Of a stretch of DNA of 9,908 nucleotides, positions 1-5,944 are shown in pieces. How positions within the stretch are numbered: the first letter of the stretch is position 1; each line of letters opens with the position of its first letter. Source of the DNA: UBA1774 sp045223835 (GTDB taxonomy: Bacteria; Bacillota; Clostridia; Oscillospirales; Oscillospiraceae); the NCBI GenBank assembly GCA_045223835.1, contig JBGUZS010000096.1:1-9908 (forward strand), in the 5' to 3' direction. Both the position numbers and the translations under genes were made by a program. Under the pieces are notes generated by a model, which did not search any database, was not told the DNA's origin, and saw only the letters and a list, made by a program, of their open reading frames with translations.

Positions 1-2
1 GA

Positions 3-326
3 AAAAAGGAAGAGCAGAAGCCCCAGGTAGTCTTCCACACCGACCAGGGAGCTGTCTACTCTTCCAAGGCTTTTTGCCAAGCCCATACACAGTATAACAT
101 ACTTCGTTCCATGTCGCGAGGGGGAACCCCTACAGATAATCCAATTATTGAGGCATTAAATGGTTGGATGAAGGAAGAACTCTATTTGGACTTCGACCTG
201 GACCATGCACAGGATGTGCCGGCGCTCCTTGATCAGTATGTTTCATACTTCAACTACCGGCGCCGTCATGCTGCTCTGGGCTACAAAAGCCCAGTTCAGT
301 ACAGGACCGAACTGGGCTTCTCTTAG
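3..326 (+). CDS. IS3-family transposase, C-terminal part (5' end cut by window)
   Basis: This is the last 107 residues of the OrfB-type DDE transposase, read in frame from base 3; the natural start is upstream of the window. The RNase H-like integrase core (rve family) is recognisable. The second catalytic Asp is in HTDQG (residue 14 of the fragment), and the catalytic Glu in NPIIEALNGWMKEEL (residue 50) follows 35 residues later, the DD(35)E spacing of the IS3 family. The C-terminal YFNYRRRHAALGYKSPVQYR motif is also typical, notably of the IS150 subgroup. The enzyme cuts and joins IS ends during copy-out/paste-in transposition, usually as an OrfAB fusion made by frameshifting. Nothing visible here breaks it. 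Whether the full IS is intact cannot be judged. Confidence 0.93.
   Translation, partial: KKEEQKPQVVFHTDQGAVYSSKAFCQAHTQYNILRSMSRGGTPTDNPIIEALNGWMKEELYLDFDLDHAQDVPALLDQYVSYFNYRRRHAALGYKSPVQYRTELGFS
287..319 (+). terminator. Stem-loop at the end of the transposase gene
   Basis: AAGCCCAGTTC (287-297) and GAACTGGGCTT (309-319) form a perfect 11-bp stem around an 11-nt loop inside the last transposase codons. A T-rich stretch (CTTCTTCTTTTTG, 328-340) follows after a few bases. It could end the transposase transcript or shield the IS from outside transcription. The T tract is not directly against the stem, so efficiency is uncertain. Confidence 0.5.
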
Positions 327-408
327 CTTCTTCTTTTTGTTTGTCTACTTTTGCTTGACAGCTGCAAGGCTGATCAAGGTCTCCTCGGTTGTATTGTGAA
401 ACGGGCCA

Positions 409-1338
409 TTATGCCATGGACCTTCGCTGACAGGGAATAGCGGACTGACACTTTCCGCATCCATACCTGGGGGAGTGATCGACGGAGACCTTTCTCACAT
501 ATGTGCCGCATTTTCCCTTGTCCTTGCTGCAATCCGTACGGATGGCTTCTGCCGGGCATCGGGTTATGCAGGCGCCGCACCTGCTGCAGTACCCGAGATA
601 ATCCTGATAATCCTTCTTATCCGGTTCACATGGCCAGTCCGTCACTACGCTGATCAGCCTGCCCGCGCTTCCTGCACGGGTAATCAGGCAGGTGCTCAGG
701 CCGAAAGTCCCCAGTCCCGCAACATATCCCACATGTCTTTCCGACCAGTTTGACGTCAACGTATGTTTATCTTCCGCGTCTTTTTCCGCGATCGTAATCA
801 ACTGGAATCTGCTGTCCGCCTGAGGGACGACCGCCTGCCACCCTTCGTTCCGAAGCGCCTCCGCCACAGCGAGGCCAGTGGCCAACAGGTGATTCTGCCC
901 GTCCACCCGGGTGAACATCCATTCCATGGATGGGAGCAGCGGATCCTCCAAATTGGATTCCAGGACCCGGTCAGAATAGGGCAGGAAAATAGAGATCACG
1001 CTTTTGGCTTCAGGAAGAAAATCCGTCGGAAGAAGATGATAGGGTCCTACCACATCTTCCCTCTGCAGCTCCAGAAAGCCCGGATCATCGGCTGCTCCGA
1101 CGGAAAAAATGGGATCTCCGAAGAAGCGCAGACCGATATACTTGTCCTCTTTATCCTTGTTATAGATCATCGGGTCGAAATCCGCTTTTCCGAAATAGTT
1201 ATTCTTGCGGAATCCGTTGGAATCCTCCTGCCGGAGCTGTCTTTGGGCCTCCTCTTCCGTGATCCGCGGCTGCAGATAATTGGTGGGGGATTCCTGCGAT
1301 AATGCGCTGATGATTCTCTGCAGGTCTTTCCGGTTCAA
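409..1338 (-). CDS. QueG-like double [4Fe-4S] protein (epoxyqueuosine reductase/RdhA-related)
   Basis: About 309 residues from a TTG start at 1338, preceded by GAAAGGAG 9 bases upstream; the longer open frame to 1503 has no comparable ribosome site and crosses a strong hairpin. The core around residues 195-230 (HVGYVAGLGTFGLSTCLITRAG, then RLISVVTDW) matches the conserved middle of QueG and reductive-dehalogenase-like proteins. The C-terminus carries CSRCGACITRCP (Cys 251, 254, 257, 261) for one [4Fe-4S] cluster and a second set (Cys 277, 294, 297, 303) ending CGKCQSAIPC. QueG itself reduces epoxyqueuosine in tRNA using cobalamin. This protein is divergent and probably an uncharacterised paralogue. 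It is the last gene of the aconitase X operon, so a redox or Fe-S role linked to that enzyme is an inference. Its stop lies only ~45 bases from the IS end; the C-terminus looks natural but could have been trimmed. Confidence 0.8.
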   Translation of the reverse strand: MNRKDLQRIISALSQESPTNYLQPRITEEEAQRQLRQEDSNGFRKNNYFGKADFDPMIYNKDKEDKYIGLRFFGDPIFSVGAADDPGFLELQREDVVGPYHLLPTDFLPEAKSVISIFLPYSDRVLESNLEDPLLPSMEWMFTRVDGQNHLLATGLAVAEALRNEGWQAVVPQADSRFQLITIAEKDAEDKHTLTSNWSERHVGYVAGLGTFGLSTCLITRAGSAGRLISVVTDWPCEPDKKDYQDYLGYCSRCGACITRCPAEAIRTDCSKDKGKCGTYVRKVSVDHSPRYGCGKCQSAIPCQRRSMA

Positions 1339-1474
1339 AATTCTTCTCTCCTTTCCATATAATATGCCGGAACTGTCCGTTCTTTCATCCGGAGTAGTCT
1401 TGTCCGGCAGCATGGGGCAATCTGCAGGAGTATCCATGGATCCAATCGCGACTCCGCCGAAAGGCCGCATACGA

Positions 1475-1501
1475 GGCGGGAAGGGGCTCCCCCTTCCCGC
1501 C
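1475..1501 (-). other. Strong GC-rich stem-loop between operon genes
   Basis: A perfect 12-bp inverted repeat, GGCGGGAAGGGG and CCCCTTCCCGCC, has a 3-nt loop and begins 14 bases after the stop codon of the aconitase X small subunit. No T tract follows on the minus strand, so a classical intrinsic terminator is unlikely. It may stabilise the upstream message or cause partial termination before the QueG-like gene. The remaining bases to 1339 contain an A/T-rich stretch that might hold a weak internal promoter, but no convincing hexamer pair. Confidence 0.6.
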
Positions 1502-1514
1502 AAACCTGCCGGTA

Positions 1515-1916
1515 TCAGTCCTTCTTTGTGACTTCAATATAGCCCTCATCTGCATTGACCAGAACCATATCTCCGGTCTCGATCACCGTCATGGGATCGA
1601 TCTCGAAATTCGTCATGCTGGGCACGTGGGACTGAAGCGTACACAATACGTTCAATGCGCTGAACTGGGTATGAATGAATGCCGCAGGTTTTGCGCCAAG
1701 CCCGTATGCCATAAATCCGCCTGAGCCTCGGGGAGAGGGGAAAACCAGGACCTTTCCCGTATAGGGAACCTTGAACAGGGGATGGCCTCGCTCCACGGTA
1801 TAACCGCCCCGGGAATTGACATTTGTAAAGCCTTGCATCGGCGCTGGGGAAACCAACGCTTCAGCTTCCACGACGCCGGGCCACATGACCTGACCCTTGA
1901 TGCGGATCTTTCTCAT
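1515..1916 (-). CDS. Aconitase X small subunit (swivel domain, DUF126)
   Basis: 133 residues, the usual length for a stand-alone aconitase X swivel subunit (PF01989 type). The family signatures are GFTNVNSRGGYTVERGHPLF in the N-terminal half and FPSPRGSGGF around residues 59-68, where the RGS loop supplies an active-site serine in the aconitase superfamily. It pairs with the large subunit encoded just upstream to form a cytoplasmic dehydratase. The start ATG is 3 bases after the large-subunit stop; its GGAGG site overlaps the end of that gene, so the two are probably translationally coupled and made in equal amounts. Characterised members act on cis-3-hydroxy-L-proline (bacteria) or mevalonate 5-phosphate (archaea). 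The substrate here cannot be read from sequence. Confidence 0.9.
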   Translation of the reverse strand: MRKIRIKGQVMWPGVVEAEALVSPAPMQGFTNVNSRGGYTVERGHPLFKVPYTGKVLVFPSPRGSGGFMAYGLGAKPAAFIHTQFSALNVLCTLQSHVPSMTNFEIDPMTVIETGDMVLVNADEGYIEVTKKD

Positions 1917-1919
1917 GCC

Positions 1920-3230
1920 TTACCTCCATTCTCCGTGCCAGAATCCGGTGAGCGCTGCGTCAATGCACTCCTCCGTAGTTCCGTAGCATACCTGCAGCTG
2001 CTTGTCCTCATCTGGATAGCAGCCTGTCACATAATTCGCCTGCTTTGCGGTATCCACTGCGATGCATTCGACTCCCTCCGGCACGCCGCCCATGGCTGCC
2101 AGACAGGCGCCGGACATCAGCGTGGCTCCCGCATCGGCAAAGATTTTCACATAGCCCTGCTCCAACGCGGCGGTATACAGCCAGGGCGCTGTCATGATCC
2201 ACATGGGGATCACGCACTTTTTCCCCTCCAGCTTCCGCGCCAGCTTCATCAGGTCCACCATGTTCAGGTGAGGACAGCCCAGATAGACCAGGTCAACTTT
2301 GTCGGTTTTGTGGGCATTCAGGTAATCGTAGGCTCTCTTCAGCTCCGTTTCACCCACCAGCGTTTCCCAGGCAGGTTTCTTCCCGCCGAAGGCATACTCC
2401 AACGTCGGCGCCTCGGGCGTGGAGCCGGGAATATGGTACATGGGAACACCGCCGCCGGTGTGGATAGCGGAGTTCAGCTTCTGGTACTGCGTCGTGGTGG
2501 GTCTCGCCGTGCCCGTCAGCACCGGGATCTCACACTGTACCGCAGCTCCTACCGCATAGCCGAAAACATCCCATTCCATATCCGTATGGATAAGGCGGTC
2601 TGTTTTCACCAGCACGGTTCCCCAGCGATTCTCTGTAATATGCATACCATAGTAAGGAGCTTTCCCCAGGTAGCAGGTGGCAAAGGATCCGTCGAAATTC
2701 GTTCGTGCACCCAGAACCGCGTTGCAGTAAGGGATCTGACTGCTCTCAAACCAGCTGCAGTGCTGCCCGATGCTGGGCCAATAGGTCATGGTCAGGTAAT
2801 TTGCGCAGGAACAGGAGGTCATTAAGCCCATTTTCTTCAGCGCCTTGAATTCCCGCTCATGAAGCGCGCGCTTGTGGTACTCCGGATCATCGTGTCTGCT
2901 TTCCTTGCGGCCATAAGCGCAGATATTGCAGCTCTCCCAGCCGTGCAAGGCCGTGAACTCCGGCGCCGGGGCTTTGTTGGCATAGGAGGGGATGGCAAAC
3001 GTCTCTCCGGCGGCGGCAATCTCCTCCAAATCCTCTACCGTGATGCCATAATAAATGGAAAGGCTGAGACCTGGGCTATGGAAATCGCCGGTGCCATCCA
3101 GATCCACAAGACACTCGGCTCCGGAGATCCGGCAAGCCTCCAGCAAATACTCCATGCATACCCGGGCAACCTTTCCCCGCTCTCCCTGAAGGATGCGCTT
3201 TTCATCGTCTGTCAGTCTGACCTCAATCAT
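1920..3230 (-). CDS. Aconitase X large (catalytic) subunit (DUF521)
   Basis: 436 residues from the ATG at 3230, chosen because AAAGGAGG sits 6 bases upstream; the frame runs further to a TTG at 3320, but that codon lies inside the promoter -35. Family landmarks are GWESCNICAYG (residues 97-107), SCSCANYL (139-146), GARTNFDGS (174-182), YLGCPHLNM (317-324) and DAGATLMSGACLA (366-378). Several Cys residues (for example 376 and 404) are candidate ligands for the iron-sulfur cluster this family uses. Together with the small subunit it should catalyse a dehydration. Known activities are cis-3-hydroxy-L-proline dehydratase in bacteria and phosphomevalonate dehydratase in archaea. A bacterial host favours an amino-acid or hydroxy-acid substrate, but no proline racemase, transporter or ketimine reductase is in view to confirm it. 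Confidence 0.9.
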   Translation of the reverse strand: MIEVRLTDDEKRILQGERGKVARVCMEYLLEACRISGAECLVDLDGTGDFHSPGLSLSIYYGITVEDLEEIAAAGETFAIPSYANKAPAPEFTALHGWESCNICAYGRKESRHDDPEYHKRALHEREFKALKKMGLMTSCSCANYLTMTYWPSIGQHCSWFESSQIPYCNAVLGARTNFDGSFATCYLGKAPYYGMHITENRWGTVLVKTDRLIHTDMEWDVFGYAVGAAVQCEIPVLTGTARPTTTQYQKLNSAIHTGGGVPMYHIPGSTPEAPTLEYAFGGKKPAWETLVGETELKRAYDYLNAHKTDKVDLVYLGCPHLNMVDLMKLARKLEGKKCVIPMWIMTAPWLYTAALEQGYVKIFADAGATLMSGACLAAMGGVPEGVECIAVDTAKQANYVTGCYPDEDKQLQVCYGTTEECIDAALTGFWHGEWR

Positions 3231-3291
3231 GAAAATCCTCCTTTGCTCTCGAGTGTTCCAATCATATCTCTTGGCATTCAGATTTAATTTT

Positions 3292-3320
3292 ATTTTGCGC
3301 GCATGAAAGGGGATTGTCAA
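3292..3320 (-). promoter_or_regulatory. Promoter of the aconitase X operon
   Basis: On the minus strand a perfect TTGACA (3320-3315) is followed after 17 bases by CAAAAT (3297-3292), 4 of 6 matches to the -10 consensus. It lies about 60 bases before the large-subunit ATG. No clear operator or riboswitch is visible in the short leader. The rest of the gap, up to nagB at 3525, has no gene I can support. Confidence 0.6.
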
Positions 3321-3451
3321 ATGCCTTTAACGCCTCTGGTATGACGTTCACAGCATGGCAAAGCCGCATTGGGAAACCCTCGAAAAATGCAGAGGACGCC
3401 ATATCAAGACCGAGCTGCTTTTCCTGCGTTCTTTGCCCTGCGAAGCAAATA

Positions 3452-3502
3452 CCGGAGAAGGCGGCCCGTTTCCATGATCAGGAAACGAAGCCGTCTCTCC
3501 GG
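3452..3502 (-). terminator. Long imperfect hairpin downstream of nagB
   Basis: CCGGAGA...GTTTCC (3452-3473) and GGAAAC...TCTCCGG (3481-3502) form a hairpin of two paired blocks around a mismatched centre, with a 7-nt loop. It lies 24 bases after the nagB stop and may terminate that gene. No T tract follows on either strand, so it could equally be an mRNA-stabilising structure or a repeat remnant. Confidence 0.4.
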
Positions 3503-3525
3503 TCTATTCGGGCTAAAGCAGCGTT

Positions 3526-4329
3526 TTACAGTCTTTCCTTCCCCTCGATATCCAGGAAGTATTTATAGGTGTCCACGGTGAGCTCGCCGCAGGCGGCCTC
3601 GTCGCAGGCGATGATGGCGCCGTTATGCAGCTGCAGGGCGGAGCAGGTCCATTTGTGGCTCACGCCGCCCTCAACGGTGGCGGCCAGCGCCCGGGCCTTA
3701 TTATGCCCGTTGATGAGGATCAGCACCTCTTTGGAATCCGTCACGGTCCCCACCCCCACGGACAGGGCCTGGGCGGGCACCTTCTCCGGGTCGCCGCCGA
3801 AGAAGCGGGAATTGACGATGCGGGTATCCGTGGTGAGGTTCCGCACGCCGGTGCGGGAGGCAAGGCTGGTATAGGGCTCATTGAAGGCGATATGCCCGTC
3901 CACGCCGATGCCGCCCATGAACAGGTCGATGCCGCCATAGGAGGCGATCTTTTCCTCGTACCGCCGGCACTCCCCCTCCGGATCTTCGGTCATGCCGTTG
4001 AGGATATTGATATTCTCCGGCTTCATGTCCGCCAGGTGATCGAAGAAGTTCTCATGCATGAAGTACCAGTAGGACTGGTCGTGCTCATGGGGCAGACCCA
4101 GGTACTCATCCATATTGAAGGTGACCACGTTGGCAAAGGACAGCTCCCCCGCCCGGTTCATCCGGGCCAGCTCCTTGTACACCCCGATGGGGCTGGAGCC
4201 GGTGGGCAGACCCAGGACGAAGGGACGCCCCTTCTCCGGTCCGGCATTGTGGGCATTGATCTTCCCGGCGATATATCGAGCGGCCCAGAGGCTCATTTTT
4301 TCGTAGTTTTCCTGAATGACCACGCGCAT
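3526..4329 (-). CDS. nagB: Glucosamine-6-phosphate deaminase
   Basis: 267 residues, close to the ~266 of E. coli NagB, so complete. It converts glucosamine 6-phosphate to fructose 6-phosphate and ammonia in the cytoplasm, the step that passes amino sugars into glycolysis. Visible motifs are the phosphate-binding LGLPTGSSPIGVY (39-51), FNMDEYLGL with the catalytic Asp 74, and GGIGVDGHIAFNEP with Asp 144, His 146 and Glu 151, equivalent to the E. coli residues Asp 72, Asp 141, His 143 and Glu 148. The ATG at 4329 is preceded by AAAGGGG at 9 bases; an ATG nine bases earlier lies directly against that site and is less likely. No nagA or sugar transporter is adjacent, so the gene stands alone with its own promoter. 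Confidence 0.96.
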   Translation of the reverse strand: MRVVIQENYEKMSLWAARYIAGKINAHNAGPEKGRPFVLGLPTGSSPIGVYKELARMNRAGELSFANVVTFNMDEYLGLPHEHDQSYWYFMHENFFDHLADMKPENINILNGMTEDPEGECRRYEEKIASYGGIDLFMGGIGVDGHIAFNEPYTSLASRTGVRNLTTDTRIVNSRFFGGDPEKVPAQALSVGVGTVTDSKEVLILINGHNKARALAATVEGGVSHKWTCSALQLHNGAIIACDEAACGELTVDTYKYFLDIEGKERL

Positions 4330-4362
4330 GGCTGACATCCCCTTTGATTTCAAGATGGACAC

Positions 4363-4392
4363 AGTTTACCCCATGAAACGGCCATTCGTCAA
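4363..4392 (-). promoter_or_regulatory. Probable nagB promoter
   Basis: On the minus strand TTGACG (4392-4387), an 18-bp spacer and TAAACT (4368-4363) stand about 35 bases before the nagB start. The -35 matches 5 of 6 bases and the -10 matches 4 of 6. No catabolite-control (cre-like) or NagR-type palindrome was recognised. Confidence 0.5.
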
Positions 4393-4442
4393 CGGGTCCT
4401 TTGCCGTTTCCTGTCTTCGGACGGCCTTCCTGCCCGCCGGTC

Positions 4443-4471
4443 TTGCTCCGCGGCCGGCACGAGGATATAAT
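4443..4471 (+). promoter_or_regulatory. Probable promoter of the monooxygenase-domain gene
   Basis: A perfect TATAAT (4466-4471) lies 17 bases after a weak TTGCTC (4443-4448) and about 50 bases before the start codon at 4521. The perfect -10 is the main support; the -35 matches only its first three bases. It diverges from the nagB promoter. Confidence 0.5.
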
Positions 4472-4520
4472 GGCAGAAAACCGGCGGGCCGTCCGCACGG
4501 CCCGGGACAGGGAGGAAAAC

Positions 4521-4805
4521 ATGCTGGTATTTCACGTCACGTTCAAATGCAGACCGGGAACGCGGGAAGCCTTTCTGGAGAAGCTCACGGAAGAGGGGAT
4601 CATCGCCGCCTGCCGCGGCGAAGAAGGGAATCTCGGGTACGATTATTTCTTCTCTGCGGCAAATGGCTGCGATCTGCTCCTGATCGAAAAATGGAGGGAT
4701 TTCAACGCCCTGGCCGGGCATGCCCGGCAGCCGCACATGGCCAGGATGGACGAGATCAAGGCGGAATACGTCGCCGATATGACCCTGGAAAAGCTGGAGG
4801 GCTGA
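4521..4805 (+). CDS. Antibiotic biosynthesis monooxygenase (ABM) domain protein, YgiN-like
   Basis: 94 residues, the normal size of single-domain dimeric ABM proteins with a ferredoxin-like fold. The protein opens with the beta strand MLVFHVTFKCRPGTREAFLEK. The middle has LGYDYFFSAANGCDLLLIEKW and the end has HMARMDEIKAEYV, following the family pattern in which a strand with E.W is followed by a helix and a conserved H. Related proteins include quinol monooxygenases (YgiN) and haem-degrading enzymes, so the substrate is open. The start at 4521 is fixed by GGGAGG five bases upstream. It is a single-gene unit between the promoter at 4443 and the terminator at 4825. Confidence 0.85.
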   Translation: MLVFHVTFKCRPGTREAFLEKLTEEGIIAACRGEEGNLGYDYFFSAANGCDLLLIEKWRDFNALAGHARQPHMARMDEIKAEYVADMTLEKLEG

Positions 4806-4824
4806 CGGCGGCTGTCGGCAAAGA

Positions 4825-4868
4825 ACGGGCCGGCCCGTCTGCGGACGGATCGGCCCCGTATCTCTTTT
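4825..4868. terminator. Terminator shared by convergent genes
   Basis: An outer stem (ACGGGCCG with CGGCCCCGT, one bulged base) encloses an inner stem CCGTC/GACGG. On the plus strand it is followed by ATCTCTTTT; on the minus strand by TCTTT. It sits between the ABM gene (ends 4805) and the minus-strand Cys-rich gene (ends 4875), so it probably serves both. Confidence 0.7.
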
Positions 4869-4874
4869 AGGCTG

Positions 4875-5036
4875 TTATTCCTGCGCCAGCTCCGGCCAGC
4901 GGCAGACGGAATCCCGGTCCCGGTAGAACCGGCAGACCTCGCAGTATTCCGGCTCCTCGATCAGGGAGCTGCTGCAGCGCCGGAAGCGGACGCAGAACCC
5001 CTCCGGCTCGACCTGGGGACAGTCTCTCTTTTCCAT
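4875..5036 (-). CDS. Small Cys-rich hypothetical protein (53 aa)
   Basis: I do not recognise this family. The ATG at 5036 has AGAGGG about 6 bases upstream and lies 34 bases after the GNAT stop, so the two are probably one operon; the longer frame to 5108 would overlap GNAT. It has six Cys (6, 15, 21, 32, 35, 45), including YCEVC (31-35), a pattern that could bind zinc or an Fe-S cluster. It is rich in Arg and Glu with no membrane segment or signal peptide. It may be a small metal-binding cytoplasmic protein. The strong ribosome site and terminator placement support a real gene; the function is unknown. Confidence 0.6.
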   Translation of the reverse strand: MEKRDCPQVEPEGFCVRFRRCSSSLIEEPEYCEVCRFYRDRDSVCRWPELAQE

Positions 5037-5070
5037 GCTTTTCCCTCTTTCTGCCGCTTCGGGCGTCCGC

Positions 5071-5571
5071 TTACAGGAAGGGATCCGGGTCGTCCCCGAA
5101 GTCGTCAAAATCGCCGTAGCTGTCGGAGTCCCGCACGAAGCGGGGGCCCTCCCGGCCTTCTCCGGCGGGAACGAAGCCGCATTTCTCCAGTACGCGGCGG
5201 GACGCCGCGTTATCCGCCTCCGTCTCCGCGGCCACCGAGGTCACGCCGGGCTGGTCGAAGGCCCAGGCCAGGATGGTCTCCACCGCCTCCGTGGCATAGC
5301 CGAAGCCCCGGTATTCCTCCGCGATCCCGTAGCCCAGCTCCACGACCCCGTCCTCCGGGACGCCCTTGAAGGACAGATTCCCGATGCAGGCGCCGTCCTT
5401 CCGGACGATCAGCCAGAGGGCATACCAGCCCCAGTCCTCCGGATGGTCCAGGCTGCCCCGCAGCATTTCCCCATAGGCCTCCCGAAGGTGCTCGTCCGCC
5501 TCCCGGGCCAGGATGCCGTTCATCTCCTCTTCCGAGGCCGCATAGATCACCAGGCGGTCCGCTTCCAGCAT
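5071..5571 (-). CDS. GNAT-family N-acetyltransferase (RimJ/RimL type)
   Basis: 166 residues covering one Acetyltransf_3-like GNAT domain. After the N-terminal LEADRLVIYAAS strand come GWYALWLIVRKDGACIGNLSF (48-68), VVELGYGIAEEYRGFGYATEA (76-96) with the acetyl-CoA pyrophosphate loop R88-G-F-G-Y-A, and NAASRRVLEKCGF (121-133), the conserved cofactor-contacting helix. Such enzymes transfer acetyl from acetyl-CoA to an amine of a protein, sugar or drug; the acceptor cannot be inferred. The last ~20 residues (DSDSYGDFDDFGDDPDPF) form an unusual Asp-rich tail. The start at 5571 follows GAGGGGG by about 8 bases. An extended -10 at 5615-5623 probably drives this gene and the Cys-rich gene downstream. 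Confidence 0.9.
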   Translation of the reverse strand: MLEADRLVIYAASEEEMNGILAREADEHLREAYGEMLRGSLDHPEDWGWYALWLIVRKDGACIGNLSFKGVPEDGVVELGYGIAEEYRGFGYATEAVETILAWAFDQPGVTSVAAETEADNAASRRVLEKCGFVPAGEGREGPRFVRDSDSYGDFDDFGDDPDPFL

Positions 5572-5614
5572 CTTGCCTTCCCCCTCTCCTCGTCCCATTC
5601 AGGATTTCCCGCTT

Positions 5615-5623
5615 ATTGTAGCA
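5615..5623 (-). promoter_or_regulatory. Extended -10 element upstream of GNAT gene
   Basis: On the minus strand TGCTACAAT combines a TGn extension with a -10 hexamer matching 5 of 6 bases, about 45 bases before the GNAT start. No good -35 is found at 17 bases, as is common for extended -10 promoters. Confidence 0.5.
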
Positions 5624-5688
5624 TCATTTTTCCCCAAGGGCCAGAGGGAGAATGGAATTCCCGGCGTTTTTTCCGGAATTCGGCAGGC

Positions 5689-5720
5689 AAAAAAACGGGA
5701 ACCGCGGACGAACCGCGGTT
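5689..5720 (-). terminator. Intrinsic terminator facing the GNAT gene
   Basis: On the minus strand AACCGCGG (5720-5713), loop TTCGT, CCGCGGTT (5707-5700), then CCCG and seven T's (5695-5689). No protein gene lies upstream on this strand, since the phosphatase is on the other strand, so it must end a non-coding or leader transcript. Confidence 0.7.
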
Positions 5721-5813
5721 ACGGGGGACAGGGAGGGGAAAGAAACGGATATCCGGATTTCCTCTTCAAGGAAATCCAACTTCGGTCTACCTCCGTTCCC
5801 AATCGTTTCCCTG
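5689..5813 (-). ncRNA. Candidate structured RNA (rod-like fold plus terminator)
   Basis: On the minus strand three nested stems stack into one rod. They are CAGGGA (5813-5808) with TCCCTG (5734-5729); a 9-bp stem 5800-5792 with 5749-5741 including two G-U pairs; and a perfect apical GGATTTCCT (5777-5769) with AGGAAATCC (5763-5755). A terminator hairpin with seven T's follows. The internal loops are long and asymmetric. The strand is assigned from the T tract. It could be an independent small RNA of ~130 nt or a leader acting on the GNAT gene. A -10-like TATAAA lies near 5842-5847 on the minus strand but without a convincing -35. I do not recognise a known RNA family. Confidence 0.42.
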
Positions 5814-5818
5814 CTGCC

Positions 5819-5847
5819 TTGTATTCTGTGCTTTCATCATTTATACT
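5819..5847 (+). promoter_or_regulatory. Probable phosphatase promoter
   Basis: TTGTAT (5819-5824), a 17-bp spacer and TATACT (5842-5847, 5 of 6 matches) lie about 100 bases before the phosphatase start. The leader after it includes a small hairpin, GGTCGG/CCGATC with loop CAAAA, shortly before the ribosome binding site. Confidence 0.5.
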
Positions 5848-5944
5848 AAAGGAAATTCCAGGCTATCGACGGGAGCATTCATACAGCTGTTCCCAAATCG
5901 AAAAAAGGTCGGCAAAACCGATCATAACGGAGGAAGGAAGCAGG

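Larger units (their letters stand above)
1..366 (+). mobile_element. Right-hand end of an IS3-family insertion sequence
   Basis: The window begins inside an insertion sequence: the 3' part of its transposase gene, then a short non-coding tail. The tail TGTCTACTTTTGCTTGACAG (341-360) resembles the terminal repeat of IS150-like members of the IS3 family, which usually finish in CA. Two CA dinucleotides (359-360 and 365-366) are possible ends. The exact boundary is inferred, because the left end and the target duplication lie outside the window. Confidence 0.5.

Noticed and set aside
1339..1503. N-terminal extension of the QueG-like gene to 1503
   Set aside because: It has no ribosome site, would begin at the strong hairpin 1475-1501, and its residues lack family similarity; TTG at 1338 has a good site.
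1782..2825. Long plus-strand frame opposite the aconitase X genes
   Set aside because: It lies wholly antisense to two well-supported genes and has the Arg/His-rich composition of a shadow frame; the same holds for 763-1302, 3625-4335, 5035-5973 (plus) and 5879-6604 (minus).
3231..3320. Upstream extension of the aconitase X large subunit
   Set aside because: The start would be a TTG inside the -35 element, while the ATG at 3230 has a near-perfect ribosome site.
5689..5813. T-box riboswitch upstream of GNAT
   Set aside because: Only part of the conserved AGGGTGGnACCGCG motif can be matched (ACCGCG), the element is too short, and the downstream gene is not a tRNA synthetase or amino-acid gene.
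5573..5944. Long N-terminal extension of the phosphatase frame
   Set aside because: It lacks family similarity, crosses the promoter and the structured region, and the ATG at 5945 has a ribosome site.
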